Shown here one piece after another: positions 33,582-43,121 of a stretch of DNA of 64,000 bases. The stretch covers positions 496,001 through 560,000 of the forward strand of contig NZ_FMAF01000004.1 of NCBI RefSeq assembly GCF_900094565.1, in the 5' to 3' direction. Under the pieces are notes generated by a model. That model was not told the origin of the DNA. It saw only the letters and a program-made list of their open reading frames with translations, and did no database searches. This DNA comes from Martinezella lusitana (GTDB lineage Bacteria; Pseudomonadota; Alphaproteobacteria; Rhizobiales; Rhizobiaceae). A program made the position numbers and the translations under genes. How positions within the stretch are numbered: the first letter of the stretch is position 1; every line of letters begins with the position of its first letter.

Positions 33582-35257
33582 ACCGCCACCCTCTCTTCAA
33601 ATCCGTACCGGCTTTTCGCCTCCTCCTTCGTGATGTAGCCGTTCTCGACATCGCGCCGGACGCTCTCGGCCTCACGAGCGCCTGCCTCGCCCCAGCCGCC
33701 GCCGCCGCCGGTGATGATGCGCACGAGATCGCCACGCTTGAGCGCGATATCCGGCTCGCGGCCAAAATTGCGTATCAGCCCGTCGCGATCCTCCACCTGC
33801 AGGAGATTGGGAGTGCCGGGTGCGCCTCCTTCAACTCCCCAGGGGGGAGTTTGTGTCCGCCCGAAGCTGCAATAGGCGGATGCGCCGTCTTCGAGCACTT
33901 CATAGTCGCGGATGACTCCGAAGCCGCCGCGACGGCGGCCCGCGCCTGAGCCACCCTCGACATTGAGGGCATAGCGGCGCACGAGCAGCGGGAAACGCGC
34001 CTCGATGACCTCGACCGAGTAATTGTAGGTATCGCCGTCGGTGAGGGCGATCAAGGCATTTGCACCATCCGCATCCTCGCTCGCGCCCCAGCCGCCATGC
34101 TGCGGCTCGATATGGATGAAGGGTTGGCCCCCCGCATCCTTGCCGGCGAGATAGACGACGCAGAGGCTGGTATAGGACCCCGCCGAAAACCGTTCCGGCA
34201 TGAGCCCGGCAAGGGCCTTCCACACAAGTTCGGAGGCATGGACCGAGCCTTCGTAATACCAGCCGGTCGGCGACGGCTTTTCCGCCGTGAAGACCGATCC
34301 CCGTGGCGCAACGACGGTGAGCGGCCGAAACCAGCCTTCGTTGGAGGGGGCCTGCGGCGCCACCAATGCCTTGAATATGGTACGCACAGCCGATTGCAGC
34401 GCGCCCGCCGCACAATTGATCGGACCGGCAACGGCCGGCGGGCAACCGGTGAAGTCAGCGGTCAGTTGGTCGCCCGCAATCGTCACCGCAACCCTGACTG
34501 CGATGGGATCGGTGGTCACGCCATCCCCATCGATGATGTCCTCGGCTTCATAGGTCCCGTCAGGCAAGGCGCCAATGGCGGCGCGCGCCTGCTTTTCGCT
34601 CACCGTCAGGAGATGATCGAACGCGGCCTCGACGACATCGACGCCATATTTCCGGGCAAGTTCATCCATGCGGCGCGCAGCGACCCGAACAGTTGCCACC
34701 TGTGCCGTCAGATCGCCGATGGCAATGTCGGGCAGGCGGACGTTTTCACGGATGATGCGGAGGATTTCGCCGGAGAAGCGGTCGCTACGCACCACCTTGA
34801 CGCCGGGCAATCTCAGCCCTTCCTGAAAGACCGAGACGGCATTGGGCGCAAGCGAGCCGGGAACCGAGCCGCCGACATCGAGATAATGGGCAACATTGAT
34901 GGCATAAGCCAAAATCCGACCATCGAAGAAGATCGGCTTGACGATGGCAAAATCGCAGGCATGCGTGCCGCCGGAATAGGGATCGTTCGTGAGCAGGATG
35001 TCCCCGTCTTCGAGATCCTCGCCATAGAGTGCGATCAGCGATTTGACCTGCGTGCCGAAAGTACCGGTGAACAACGTGATGCCGTTCATCTGCGCGACCA
35101 GTTCCCCGGTGTGCGTCAGGAGACCGCAGGCGAAATCGAGCACCTCGTAGATCACCGGGCTCATCGAGGTTCTGGCCATCACCACGCCCATCTCATCGAC
35201 GGTTGCAGTCAGCTTGCCTTCGATGATCTCCTGGGTCACGGGATCGACAGTGGTCAC
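33578..35257 (-). CDS. hyuB: hydantoinase/oxoprolinase family protein, subunit B
   Basis: This 559-residue partner of HyuA has the family landmarks TNDPYSGGTHACDFAIVKP, HYLDVGGSVPGS and the glycine-rich ITGGGGGWG near the end. It starts at GTG 35257, six bases after GAGGGG. It is the first gene of a six-gene minus-strand operon with a Pot-type ABC transporter, so uptake and ATP-dependent ring opening are coupled. The inverted repeat at 35274-35292 lies just upstream. Confidence 0.88.
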   Translation of the reverse strand: MTTVDPVTQEIIEGKLTATVDEMGVVMARTSMSPVIYEVLDFACGLLTHTGELVAQMNGITLFTGTFGTQVKSLIALYGEDLEDGDILLTNDPYSGGTHACDFAIVKPIFFDGRILAYAINVAHYLDVGGSVPGSLAPNAVSVFQEGLRLPGVKVVRSDRFSGEILRIIRENVRLPDIAIGDLTAQVATVRVAARRMDELARKYGVDVVEAAFDHLLTVSEKQARAAIGALPDGTYEAEDIIDGDGVTTDPIAVRVAVTIAGDQLTADFTGCPPAVAGPINCAAGALQSAVRTIFKALVAPQAPSNEGWFRPLTVVAPRGSVFTAEKPSPTGWYYEGSVHASELVWKALAGLMPERFSAGSYTSLCVVYLAGKDAGGQPFIHIEPQHGGWGASEDADGANALIALTDGDTYNYSVEVIEARFPLLVRRYALNVEGGSGAGRRRGGFGVIRDYEVLEDGASAYCSFGRTQTPPWGVEGGAPGTPNLLQVEDRDGLIRNFGREPDIALKRGDLVRIITGGGGGWGEAGAREAESVRRDVENGYITKEEAKSRYGFEERVAV

Positions 35258-35273
35258 GAAGCACCCCTCAACG

Positions 35274-35292
35274 CTATGTTATTAAAACATAG
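35274..35292. promoter_or_regulatory. probable LuxR-type operator of hyu operon
   Basis: CTATGTT and AACATAG are a perfect seven-base inverted repeat around ATTAA, ending within 17 bases of the hyuB start codon. It is the only strong dyad in the 115-base gap to the MalT-like regulator gene and probably overlaps the -10 region. Confidence 0.5.
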
Positions 35293-35357
35293 ATTAGGGA
35301 TGAATTGATCACCTCGATAGCCTTCCTGATGGGTGGGCGAGCCGCAATCCATATCCT

Positions 35358-35373
35358 ACCCATTCGGGTGGGT
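35358..35373 (-). terminator. short hairpin at end of LuxR gene
   Basis: ACCCA and TGGGT pair around a six-base loop, beginning at the stop codon of the regulator gene. There is no T-run; termination is weak or Rho-assisted. Confidence 0.3.
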
Positions 35374-38081
35374 TAACGGCTTAGGATACCTTTGTCACGC
35401 GCCACGGACACTGCCGCAGTCCGGGTCGAGACATTGAGCTTGGCGAAGATATTGCGCAGATGGAACTTGATCGTGTTGTCGGAGAGCTTAAGGGCGCGGC
35501 CGATTTCCTTGTTGGAAAGTCCGGCGCTCAGCAGTTCCATCACCTTGCGCTCGCGGCTGGTAAAGCCGGACATATCCTCGCCGGCCGATGCCTGCTGCGC
35601 CTCATCGGCGATCACAAGCAAGGATTCGAGCCGCTTGCGGGTAATATCCGCGACGGCCGGATGATCGGCGAGCACACGAAGATCGGCGAGCCGCACCGCG
35701 TGCTCGAGATGGAGGAGCGTGCGGTAATCAGCAAGCGGCATCGTCAACACGAGATCGGAAAGGCGGGTCGCGGCCAGATCGGCACGGCCCTCGGCTGTGA
35801 GAAGCCCGATCTCGATGAGCTCGAGCTCAATGGCGCGCAGGGTATGCGGGCGCTGAGCCTGGCGCGTGATCAGCCGATTGAAAACGTCGCGTGCCTTCGA
35901 AGGTTCGCCGAGCGCCAGGTACGCGCGTGTCCAGAAGAGCGATGGGGTCACGCCACGCAGATGGATTGACAATGCATTGGCACGATCCGAGGCCCCAGCC
36001 TGCGCGCCGAAGCCGTTGGCCTCGGCATGGCGGATCGCCTGAGCCAGATCGCCCGACGCCAACAAAAGCAGGGCCCGCTCGCCATCGACCAAGCGGATGA
36101 GCCTATCGAAGCCACGGCGGCGTGCAACCGCGCGAACGCGATCCATGGCCGCATGGGCGGCAAGATGGTCCCCGCGCATGCGCAGGATCCGCTGTTCAGC
36201 CATGAAGCCGGCGGCAAGAAGATCAAACCAGGTGTCGTGACGTTCAAGATGCGGCAACGCCCAGCCCAGCGTTTCCGCTGCCGCTTCCGTATCGCCGCGG
36301 ATGGAAAGAAGTTCGGCCTTCAGCACCTGGCCGACGGCATCGAGGTCGCTACCGGGGCCGATATTGGTCTGCGCTTCGCGGATCAGCTGGTCATAGGCCG
36401 AAATCGCGCTCGCGCAATCTCCCGAGAGAAAGGAGGCCTGACCGACATGGGTGTAGAGATGCATCGCGCCGAAATCGGCACCGCCGTCGCGAAAGGCGCG
36501 GATGGCAAGCTGACCATAGTGCAATGCGCGGTCGAGCTCGCTGCGGATCAGGAAATTGTATGAGAGCATGTTCAGCGCGAGCGCCCGATGGATAAGCTCC
36601 ACGCCGTCCGGCCGCTGCAAGTCGTCCTCGAGTGCCGAAAGATCGGCCGCACTTGTCCAACGATCCATGTAGAGCGCCATGAGAATGCGCACGACACGGA
36701 GATCCTTCGCCAGCGTCTCGTCAGCGGCAACAGCACGCTCCGCTATGGCGATATAATGGTTGGCGGCGTCGAGCTGCGCCGCCTTGGCGCAGAAAATCGC
36801 AAGCCCGAGGGTCGCAAGCGGAAAGCGACCAAGATCGATCTCGGCAGCGCGCCCGCTCAGCGCCTGGAAGAGCGTCGCGCCGCCGCGTGTGGTGGCGTAG
36901 ATGCGCCGCCAGCCGCCGGCAGTTTCGACGATGCGCGCCGCGAGATTGGCGTCATCCGCGAGAAGCGCGTGCTGGACCGCCCGCTCGATATCACCCTGAG
37001 CTTCGAACCAGCGCGCCGCCCGGTTCAGCGTGCGCTTGGCGTCAACACCCCTGCGGCTGGCGGTTTCCTTCAGGAACGCGTTGAAGACCGGATGATAACG
37101 CATCCAGTTGCCGGGTCCGGCAAGCAGGGTGACGGGAAGGGCGTGCTGGTTCAGCCGTTCGATGAGGCCCGCGCGCGCTCCCCCTTCCAACACCGCCTCG
37201 AGCAGACCACGATTGAAGGCAGGCAAGGCGGCGGTCTCGATCAGAAACAGACGGATGTCCTCAGGCAAATGTTCAAACACCTGCTCCGAGAGATAGGAGC
37301 CCATGTCGGCACTCCCGCCGTCGAACGAGGCCAGAATGGAATACCCTTCGTCCGCTTCCGAAACCAGCAGGCTCACCATCTGCAGCGCCACGGCCCAGCC
37401 CTCCGTCCGGCGATTGAAGGAGCCGACCTGCTCTTCGGTCAGATGGATACCCTTGCCGGCAAAGAATTCCCGCGCCTCGGAATCGGAAAAGCCGAGTTCG
37501 GCAATACCAAACTGCTTGAATTCGCCGCTGAGCCGCAACGCAGAAAGGGGAAAGCGCGGCGGGCTGCGGGTCACCAGCACCAGTTTGACGTGGCTGAGCG
37601 AGGGATCGGCGAGGATCTTCGCCATCAGCGCCTCGGTCGCATCCGTCTGAGCGAAATGATAATCGTCGAGGAAGACGATGACGGGGCCCTCGAGCTTGCG
37701 CAGGCGCGTCGCAAGAACGGAAAGAAGCGCGCTTGCCGGCAGATTGCCGGCGTCGCCGCCGTCCTCGGCCAGAAGCGGCTCCAGCGCATCGATGAGGGCA
37801 AGAAGAAAGGTGGCCTGATCCATATGCTCGGCATCAAGCGAGGCCCAGCAGAGACTGACACCTTCCTCCTTCAGCAGCTCGTACCATTGCGCCGCAAGCG
37901 AGGTCTTGCCGTAACCGGCAGGCGCCACGATGGTCGTCAGCCGACGCAGTCCGGCGCGCTGAAGCTGCCGCAACAGATCGCCGCGCTTGATGGTTTGCTG
38001 TCCGCTTGTTGGAGGAGCAAATCGGTTCTGTCCACTCATGGGGCGCGATGATGCGGACTTGGCAGGCTCTTGGCAAGTCAA
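35373..38081 (-). CDS. MalT-like LuxR-family ATP-dependent regulator
   Basis: In this 902-residue STAND-type activator, Walker A APAGYGKT is at 53-60 and Walker B VIVFLDDYH near 135. A helical repeat region of the TPR type fills the middle, and the LuxR helix-turn-helix at about 838-900 reads FTSRERKVMELLSAGLSNKE, then IGRALKLSDNTIKFHL. The start is TTG at 38081, with GAGG eight bases upstream; an ATG at 38039 has no ribosome binding site. Lying directly upstream of hyuB on the same strand, it is the likely substrate-sensing activator of that operon. Confidence 0.88.
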   Translation of the reverse strand: MTCQEPAKSASSRPMSGQNRFAPPTSGQQTIKRGDLLRQLQRAGLRRLTTIVAPAGYGKTSLAAQWYELLKEEGVSLCWASLDAEHMDQATFLLALIDALEPLLAEDGGDAGNLPASALLSVLATRLRKLEGPVIVFLDDYHFAQTDATEALMAKILADPSLSHVKLVLVTRSPPRFPLSALRLSGEFKQFGIAELGFSDSEAREFFAGKGIHLTEEQVGSFNRRTEGWAVALQMVSLLVSEADEGYSILASFDGGSADMGSYLSEQVFEHLPEDIRLFLIETAALPAFNRGLLEAVLEGGARAGLIERLNQHALPVTLLAGPGNWMRYHPVFNAFLKETASRRGVDAKRTLNRAARWFEAQGDIERAVQHALLADDANLAARIVETAGGWRRIYATTRGGATLFQALSGRAAEIDLGRFPLATLGLAIFCAKAAQLDAANHYIAIAERAVAADETLAKDLRVVRILMALYMDRWTSAADLSALEDDLQRPDGVELIHRALALNMLSYNFLIRSELDRALHYGQLAIRAFRDGGADFGAMHLYTHVGQASFLSGDCASAISAYDQLIREAQTNIGPGSDLDAVGQVLKAELLSIRGDTEAAAETLGWALPHLERHDTWFDLLAAGFMAEQRILRMRGDHLAAHAAMDRVRAVARRRGFDRLIRLVDGERALLLLASGDLAQAIRHAEANGFGAQAGASDRANALSIHLRGVTPSLFWTRAYLALGEPSKARDVFNRLITRQAQRPHTLRAIELELIEIGLLTAEGRADLAATRLSDLVLTMPLADYRTLLHLEHAVRLADLRVLADHPAVADITRKRLESLLVIADEAQQASAGEDMSGFTSRERKVMELLSAGLSNKEIGRALKLSDNTIKFHLRNIFAKLNVSTRTAAVSVARDKGILSR

Positions 38082-38245
38082 GCTAAACCTCGTCTCTTAG
38101 TTGTCCCCTGTGGGGCAAATCTGGAAACGATTTCAGTCATTGCGCATGCTTCGAGGAAGACGACCGACAGAGATCGGTCTCGCTTACCACACAGCGGGCT
38201 TCGATGGCGGACCCGCCGAAACGGGACCGTCATCGCTTCATCGTA

Positions 38246-39160
38246 TCAATAGATCTCCGGCACGTACATTTCCAGCGGCACCGGCGTGCGATGATAGTCG
38301 GCATTGCGCATGCGCTCGGGCAGGATGATTTCCGGCTTCGGCACATTTTCATAGGGGATCTGGGTGAGGAGATGCGCGATGCAGTTGAGGCGCGCCTTCT
38401 TCTTGTCGACGGCGTGCACGACCCACCACGGCGCTTCCGGAATGTGAGTACGTTCCAGCATCTCTTCCTTGGCCTTGGTATATTCCTCCCAGTGCACGCG
38501 GCTCTGGAGGTCCATCGGCGACAGTTTCCATTGTTTCAGCGGATCCTGAATGCGCATGCCGAAACGGAATTCCTGCTCCTCGTCGGTGATCGAGAACCAG
38601 TATTTGATGAGGATGATGCCAGAGCGCACCAGCATGCGCTCGAAATCGGGAACAGAGCGGAAAAATTCTTCGAGCTCCTCCGATGTGCAGAAACCCATGA
38701 CGCGCTCGACGCCGGCGCGGTTATACCAGCTGCGGTCGAACAGCACCATTTCGCCGGCGGTCGGCAGATGGGCCGTGTAGCGCTGGAAATACCATTGATG
38801 ACGCTCGCGCTCCGACGGCGCCGGCAGCGCGACCACGCGGCAGACGCGCGGATTGAGGCGCTGCGTGACCCGCTTGATGGCGCCGCCCTTGCCGGCGGAA
38901 TCGCGGCCCTCGAACAGCACGACAACCTTCAGCTTCTTGTATTGCACCCAGTCCTGCAGGCGCACGAGTTCGTGCTGGAGGCGAAAGAGCTCGCGGAAAT
39001 AGATCCTGCGGTCGAGCGAGGGGCCGGTCTCGTCACCCATCCCCTCGGCAACCAGCTCGTCCAGGCGATCTTCCTCGAGCTGCATCTCCAGTTCTTCGTC
39101 GAAGCTATCGACAATCTCGTCCTTGATGCGGTTGAGCCGATCCTGGGTCTCTTCGGTCAT
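38246..39160 (-). CDS. ppk2: polyphosphate kinase 2
   Basis: This 304-residue PPK2 family enzyme transfers phosphate between polyphosphate and nucleoside diphosphates. Walker A is FEGRDSAGKGG (83-93), Walker B FDRSWYNRAG (141-150), and the lid region follows. The single-domain length fits the class that phosphorylates ADP/GDP. The ATG at 39160 is seven bases from AGGAAG; the upstream frame start at 39238 has no such site. Confidence 0.92.
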   Translation of the reverse strand: MTEETQDRLNRIKDEIVDSFDEELEMQLEEDRLDELVAEGMGDETGPSLDRRIYFRELFRLQHELVRLQDWVQYKKLKVVVLFEGRDSAGKGGAIKRVTQRLNPRVCRVVALPAPSERERHQWYFQRYTAHLPTAGEMVLFDRSWYNRAGVERVMGFCTSEELEEFFRSVPDFERMLVRSGIILIKYWFSITDEEQEFRFGMRIQDPLKQWKLSPMDLQSRVHWEEYTKAKEEMLERTHIPEAPWWVVHAVDKKKARLNCIAHLLTQIPYENVPKPEIILPERMRNADYHRTPVPLEMYVPEIY

Positions 39161-39247
39161 TGCGCGCTTCCTGCTCTGTTTTCCTATTGATGTTGAAATA
39201 TTCGACCGGAAGGAGCCAGCGCGCTCGCGCTCACTCAAGTCGCGGTA

Positions 39248-40036
39248 TTACTCGGCAGTCCAGCCGCCATCGACGGAAAGCGTCGTGCCGGTGATCTGCT
39301 TGGCGGCGTCGCTGCACAGAAATACGGCGACAGCGGCAATTTCATCCACGGTGACGAATTCCTTCGTCGGTTGGGCGGCGAGCAGCACGTCGTGCTTGAC
39401 CTGCTCTTCCGTCATGTTGCGTGCCTTCATCGTCTCTGGGATCTGCTTTTCGACCAGCGGCGTCCAGACGTAACCCGGCGCGATCGCATTGACGGTGACG
39501 CCATCCTGCGCAGCTTCCAAGGCGATCGTCTTGGTCAGGCCGGTGATCCCGTGCTTGGCCGAGACATAGGCCGACTTGAAAGGCGAGGCGACCAGCGCAT
39601 GCGCCGAGGACGTGTTGATGATGCGGCCCCACTTGCGGGCCTTCATGCCGGGAATGGCGGCCTTGATCGCATAGAAGGCGGCCAGAAGATTGATGCGGAT
39701 GATCGCTTCCCATTTGTCATCCGGGAATTCCTCGATCGGGGCGACAAACTGGACGCCGGCATTGTTGACGAGAACATCGAGGCTGCCAAAGGCTTCCTCG
39801 GCATCGCGCACCATTGAGGTCACTTCCTCGCCGTTCATCATGTTGGCGCCGGAATAGCGGCACTTCACGCCGAAATCGGCTTCGATCGCTGCGCGTTCCC
39901 TCTCGATCGCGTCGGCATCGCCGAGACCGTTGATCGTAACGTTCGCACCTTCGGCGGCAAAGGCGCGCGCAATCGCAAGCCCGATGCCGCTCGTCGAACC
40001 AGTGACCAGCGCATTCTTCGAAGTCAACGAACCCAT
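39248..40036 (-). CDS. bdhA: D-3-hydroxybutyrate dehydrogenase
   Basis: This 262-residue SDR oxidises 3-hydroxybutyrate to acetoacetate with NAD. The motifs TGSTSGIG, NNAGVQFV, SSAHALVASPFKSAYVSAK (Ser, Tyr and Lys of the active site) and the C-terminal GGWTAE are those of BdhA. The upstream open frame to 41182 is a shadow. It is divergent from adc and the patatin gene, forming a 3-hydroxybutyrate/acetoacetate unit linked to PHB turnover. Confidence 0.92.
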   Translation of the reverse strand: MGSLTSKNALVTGSTSGIGLAIARAFAAEGANVTINGLGDADAIERERAAIEADFGVKCRYSGANMMNGEEVTSMVRDAEEAFGSLDVLVNNAGVQFVAPIEEFPDDKWEAIIRINLLAAFYAIKAAIPGMKARKWGRIINTSSAHALVASPFKSAYVSAKHGITGLTKTIALEAAQDGVTVNAIAPGYVWTPLVEKQIPETMKARNMTEEQVKHDVLLAAQPTKEFVTVDEIAAVAVFLCSDAAKQITGTTLSVDGGWTAE

Positions 40037-40166
40037 AATGCAACTCCCGCAATCTCTATGACATGGTTGAGTAAATGGAAAACGCCGAGATGAGCGCACA
40101 CTGCCAGTGTCATATGTCGCTTTGATAACAGATCCGACGGCCAGTCGGCGGCAACTATCCGGCAAC

Positions 40167-40182
40167 TGACATTTCACTGTCA
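40167..40182. promoter_or_regulatory. inverted repeat between bdhA and adc
   Basis: TGACA and TGTCA face each other around TTTCAC in the 207-base divergent promoter region. It may bind a shared regulator; no such gene is adjacent. Confidence 0.3.
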
Positions 40183-40243
40183 TGCAACCATGCAAGTTTT
40201 CGCCGCTGCGCCCGGCGGTTTTCTCCAACTGTGGAAAAATGCG

Positions 40244-40990
40244 ATGAAGGTCGAAGACATTCTGAAGCATGCCTATGCGATGCCGCTGACCAATCCTTCC
40301 TATCCTCCCGGACCCTATCGGTTTTTCAATCGCGAATACATCATCATAACCTATCGCACCACTCGCGAGGCACTGCAGGCCGTGGTGCCGGAGCCGCTCG
40401 AAATCGACGAGCCGCTGGTGAAATACGAATTCATCCGCATGCCCGACTCCACCGGCTTCGGCGACTATACGGAGACCGGGCAGGTCATCCCGGTCAGATA
40501 TCGGGGCCAGGCTGGCGGCTACGTCCATTCCATGTATCTGGACGACGATGCGCCGATCACCGGCGGCCGCGAGATCTGGGGCTTCCCGAAGAAACTCGCC
40601 AATCCAAAGATCGTCAACGAAGGCGAGGTCATCGTCGGCACGCTGCATTACGGCAGCGTGCTGTGCGCGACGGGAACGATGGGCTACAAGCACAAGCCGG
40701 TAGAGCAGGCACCGTTGCTTGCCGCTCTGTCCGAGCCCAATTTCCTGATCAAGATCGTGCCGCATGTCGACGCCACGCCGCGCATCTGCGAGCTCGTGCG
40801 CTACTACCTGACCGATATCACCATCAAGGAAGCCTGGACTTCGCCCGCCGCCCTCGATCTCAGGCCGCATGTGATGGCGGACGTGGCACGGCTGCCGGTT
40901 CTGGAAGTGGTCTCGGCCGTCCATTTCACCGCGGATCTGACGCTCGGGCTCGGCGAAGTCGTTCACGACTATCTCGCCGAGCGCAGGTAA
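40244..40990 (+). CDS. adc: acetoacetate decarboxylase
   Basis: This 248-residue protein of the ADC family has the Schiff-base lysine in [16 protein letters not shown], directly after the family's E-x-W-G-F-P. It converts acetoacetate to acetone and CO2. The ATG at 40244 was chosen because the extension upstream lies in the promoter region. It is divergent from bdhA, whose product is its substrate, and is followed by a patatin gene 35 bases later. Confidence 0.9.
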   Translation: MKVEDILKHAYAMPLTNPSYPPGPYRFFNREYIIITYRTTREALQAVVPEPLEIDEPLVKYEFIRMPDSTGFGDYTETGQVIPVRYRGQAGGYVHSMYLDDDAPITGGREIWGFPKKLANPKIVNEGEVIVGTLHYGSVLCATGTMGYKHKPVEQAPLLAALSEPNFLIKIVPHVDATPRICELVRYYLTDITIKEAWTSPAALDLRPHVMADVARLPVLEVVSAVHFTADLTLGLGEVVHDYLAERR

Positions 40991-41025
40991 CAGAGCCTTA
41001 TCTTTCCCTTTGCTGGAGATGCACC

Positions 41026-42183
41026 GTGCTCGAACGAAACGCCAAAGCCGCAGTGCCGACAATCCCGGAAATTGCCGCGCAATATGATCGTGTCGCCCTG
41101 GTATTTCAGGGCGGCGGCGCGCTCGGTGCCTATCAGGCTGGCGTCTATCAGGCTCTGGCGGAGGCGGGATGCGAGCCAACATGGCTTTCCGGCGTGTCCA
41201 TCGGCGCCGTCAACGCGGCCATCATCGCCGGCAACGAGCCGCGCCACCGCCTGCAGCGCCTCGAACAGTTCTGGCAGATCATTTCCGGCCGCAAGATCTG
41301 GGCCTACACGCCGGAAGGCGACGTCTTCCGCGACATCCGCAACCGCACCAGCTCATGGATGACCATGACGATGGGGCAGCCCGGCTTCTTCAAGCCGCGC
41401 TTCCCCAATCCATGGCTCGAACTGCCGGGCGCAGAGGGCGCTACCAGCTTCTATGATTCCGCCGACCTGAAGAAAACGCTGGAGATGCTGATCGATTTCG
41501 ACGTGCTGAACGACGGCAAGAAGCGCTTCAGCGTCGGCGCGGTCAATGTCAGGACGGGCAACTTCGTCTATTTCGACACCGACAATCTGCGCATCGAACC
41601 GGAACACATCATGGCGAGCGGCGCGCTGCCGCCCGCCTTGCCGGCCGTCCGCATAGAAGGTGAATATTATTGGGACGGCGGCATCGTCTCCAATACTCCG
41701 CTGCAATATCTGCTCGACCAGGACGAGGATCGCAGCTCGCTGGTATTCCAGGTCGATCTGTTCAGCGCCCGCGGCGTGTTGCCGCGCAGCATGCCGGACG
41801 TGCTGTCGCGCCACAAGGACATCATGTATTCAAGCCGCACCCGGCAGAACACCGACAATTTCAAGCGTATCCACGGGCTGAAGATGAAGCTGCTCGGCGC
41901 TCTGAAGCGCGTCCCGAAGGACCAGCTGACCCCGGAAGAGGAAGAGTTGATCATCGACTATTCCGATGCCGGCGTCGTCAACATCGTCCACCTGATCTAT
42001 CAGCACAAGAACTACGAGGGCCACGCCAAGGACTATGAATTCTCCGGCACCTCGATGCGCGAACATTGGGACATGGGCCTCGAGGACACCAAGCGCACAC
42101 TGCGCCATACCGAATGGCTGCTGCCGCCCCTCGGCGACGACGCCGTTGCGATCCACGACCTGCATCGCGAAGACCCAGTCTGA
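41026..42183 (+). CDS. patatin-like phospholipase
   Basis: This 385-residue protein has the oxyanion loop FQGGGALGAYQAG, the nucleophile GVSIGAV (G-x-S-x-G) and the catalytic Asp in YYWDGGIVSN. A DUF3734 C-terminal part follows. It starts at GTG 41026 with CTGGAG seven bases upstream. In rhizobia this gene often accompanies bdhA and adc; a role in polyester granule or membrane lipid turnover is inferred from that context only. Confidence 0.9.
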   Translation: MLERNAKAAVPTIPEIAAQYDRVALVFQGGGALGAYQAGVYQALAEAGCEPTWLSGVSIGAVNAAIIAGNEPRHRLQRLEQFWQIISGRKIWAYTPEGDVFRDIRNRTSSWMTMTMGQPGFFKPRFPNPWLELPGAEGATSFYDSADLKKTLEMLIDFDVLNDGKKRFSVGAVNVRTGNFVYFDTDNLRIEPEHIMASGALPPALPAVRIEGEYYWDGGIVSNTPLQYLLDQDEDRSSLVFQVDLFSARGVLPRSMPDVLSRHKDIMYSSRTRQNTDNFKRIHGLKMKLLGALKRVPKDQLTPEEEELIIDYSDAGVVNIVHLIYQHKNYEGHAKDYEFSGTSMREHWDMGLEDTKRTLRHTEWLLPPLGDDAVAIHDLHREDPV

Positions 42184-42202
42184 GACGGCACCGTTTTGGT
42201 GC

Positions 42203-42973
42203 CTATGCGCTCGTGAGCATCACGACTTCCGTTCTGATCCGGGCGTCATCGATTTCCACGATCCGATAGCCGAACGCGTCGGTATCCACCCGAAGCGGGT
42301 CGGAATGCCTAATGATTTGGTAGGAAACAGCCGGCGTGGCGAACTGGCTGATATTCGCTTGGCGGACCTCGTCTATCATGTGGTAATGACCGCAAAATAC
42401 CGATAGCTCGCAATCGGTGCGGGAAAGAAGCAGCGTCTTAACCTCATCCCGGTCACGCAAGGCGACGCCAGCCTGCTCCAGGGGCGTATCGATCGCAAGG
42501 ACCGGATGATGCACAAAGAGCGCTGCCTTGCTTACGCCATCGAGTTCACGGGCAAGCCAGGCGCGCTGATCGTCGCCCAGCACGTTATCGGACGAATCAA
42601 GAAAGATGCGTTTCAGATGTCCGTTATTGTGTGAAAAGCACATCTTTCCTTCGACGGCACCATCGTCCATGCGACAATGTTGCACGACGTTGGGATAGGT
42701 ATCGTGGTTGCCGAGGATGATGGACACTTTGAAATCATAGCCGCCCAGAATCTCGAAAAAACCCCCAACCGATTCCTGCGTCCCGATATCGCCACCAAAT
42801 ACGACATCAGAGATGCCCTTGCCGGCGATATCGTCGAGAACTAGCCGAAGATGGTCCTCATGCTCTCGAGGCTCGTCGAGATAGCGCATTTTGGTGCCGG
42901 CCATTTCGGCTCCCATCGTCAGTTTCTGGCCGAGGTGAGCGTCGGTTAAGTGAGCGATAACAGTTCTGGTCAT
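42203..42973 (-). CDS. metallophosphoesterase, cyclic-nucleotide phosphodiesterase-like
   Basis: This 256-residue calcineurin-type phosphoesterase shows the five metal motifs in order: DAH (11-13), FGGDIG, GNHD, HHP and GHYH. Together they bind two metal ions. Icc/CpdA-like enzymes hydrolyse cyclic nucleotides or phosphodiesters. It ends 20 bases from the patatin stop (convergent), and its regulation is unknown. Confidence 0.87.
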   Translation of the reverse strand: MTRTVIAHLTDAHLGQKLTMGAEMAGTKMRYLDEPREHEDHLRLVLDDIAGKGISDVVFGGDIGTQESVGGFFEILGGYDFKVSIILGNHDTYPNVVQHCRMDDGAVEGKMCFSHNNGHLKRIFLDSSDNVLGDDQRAWLARELDGVSKAALFVHHPVLAIDTPLEQAGVALRDRDEVKTLLLSRTDCELSVFCGHYHMIDEVRQANISQFATPAVSYQIIRHSDPLRVDTDAFGYRIVEIDDARIRTEVVMLTSA

Positions 42974-43121
42974 TGCCGGACCTCAATTCGAGAAGATGCT
43001 GTGGTGTTCAGAGTCGTGATCTAACACCGCAACCTATGATGCCGACCCAACTCGATGCTTCGACCCGTGTCGAAGCGTGCGAACATCTTTCCTGCTAAGA
43101 TGGCAGCTGACCTCAGGAGCC

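Noticed and set aside
38204..39190. 328-codon plus-strand frame
   Set aside because: Antisense to ppk2, whose motifs are unambiguous; the product is not recognisable.
40037..41182. N-terminal extension of the bdhA open frame
   Set aside because: It would cover the promoter region and be antisense to adc; BdhA starts normally at 40036.
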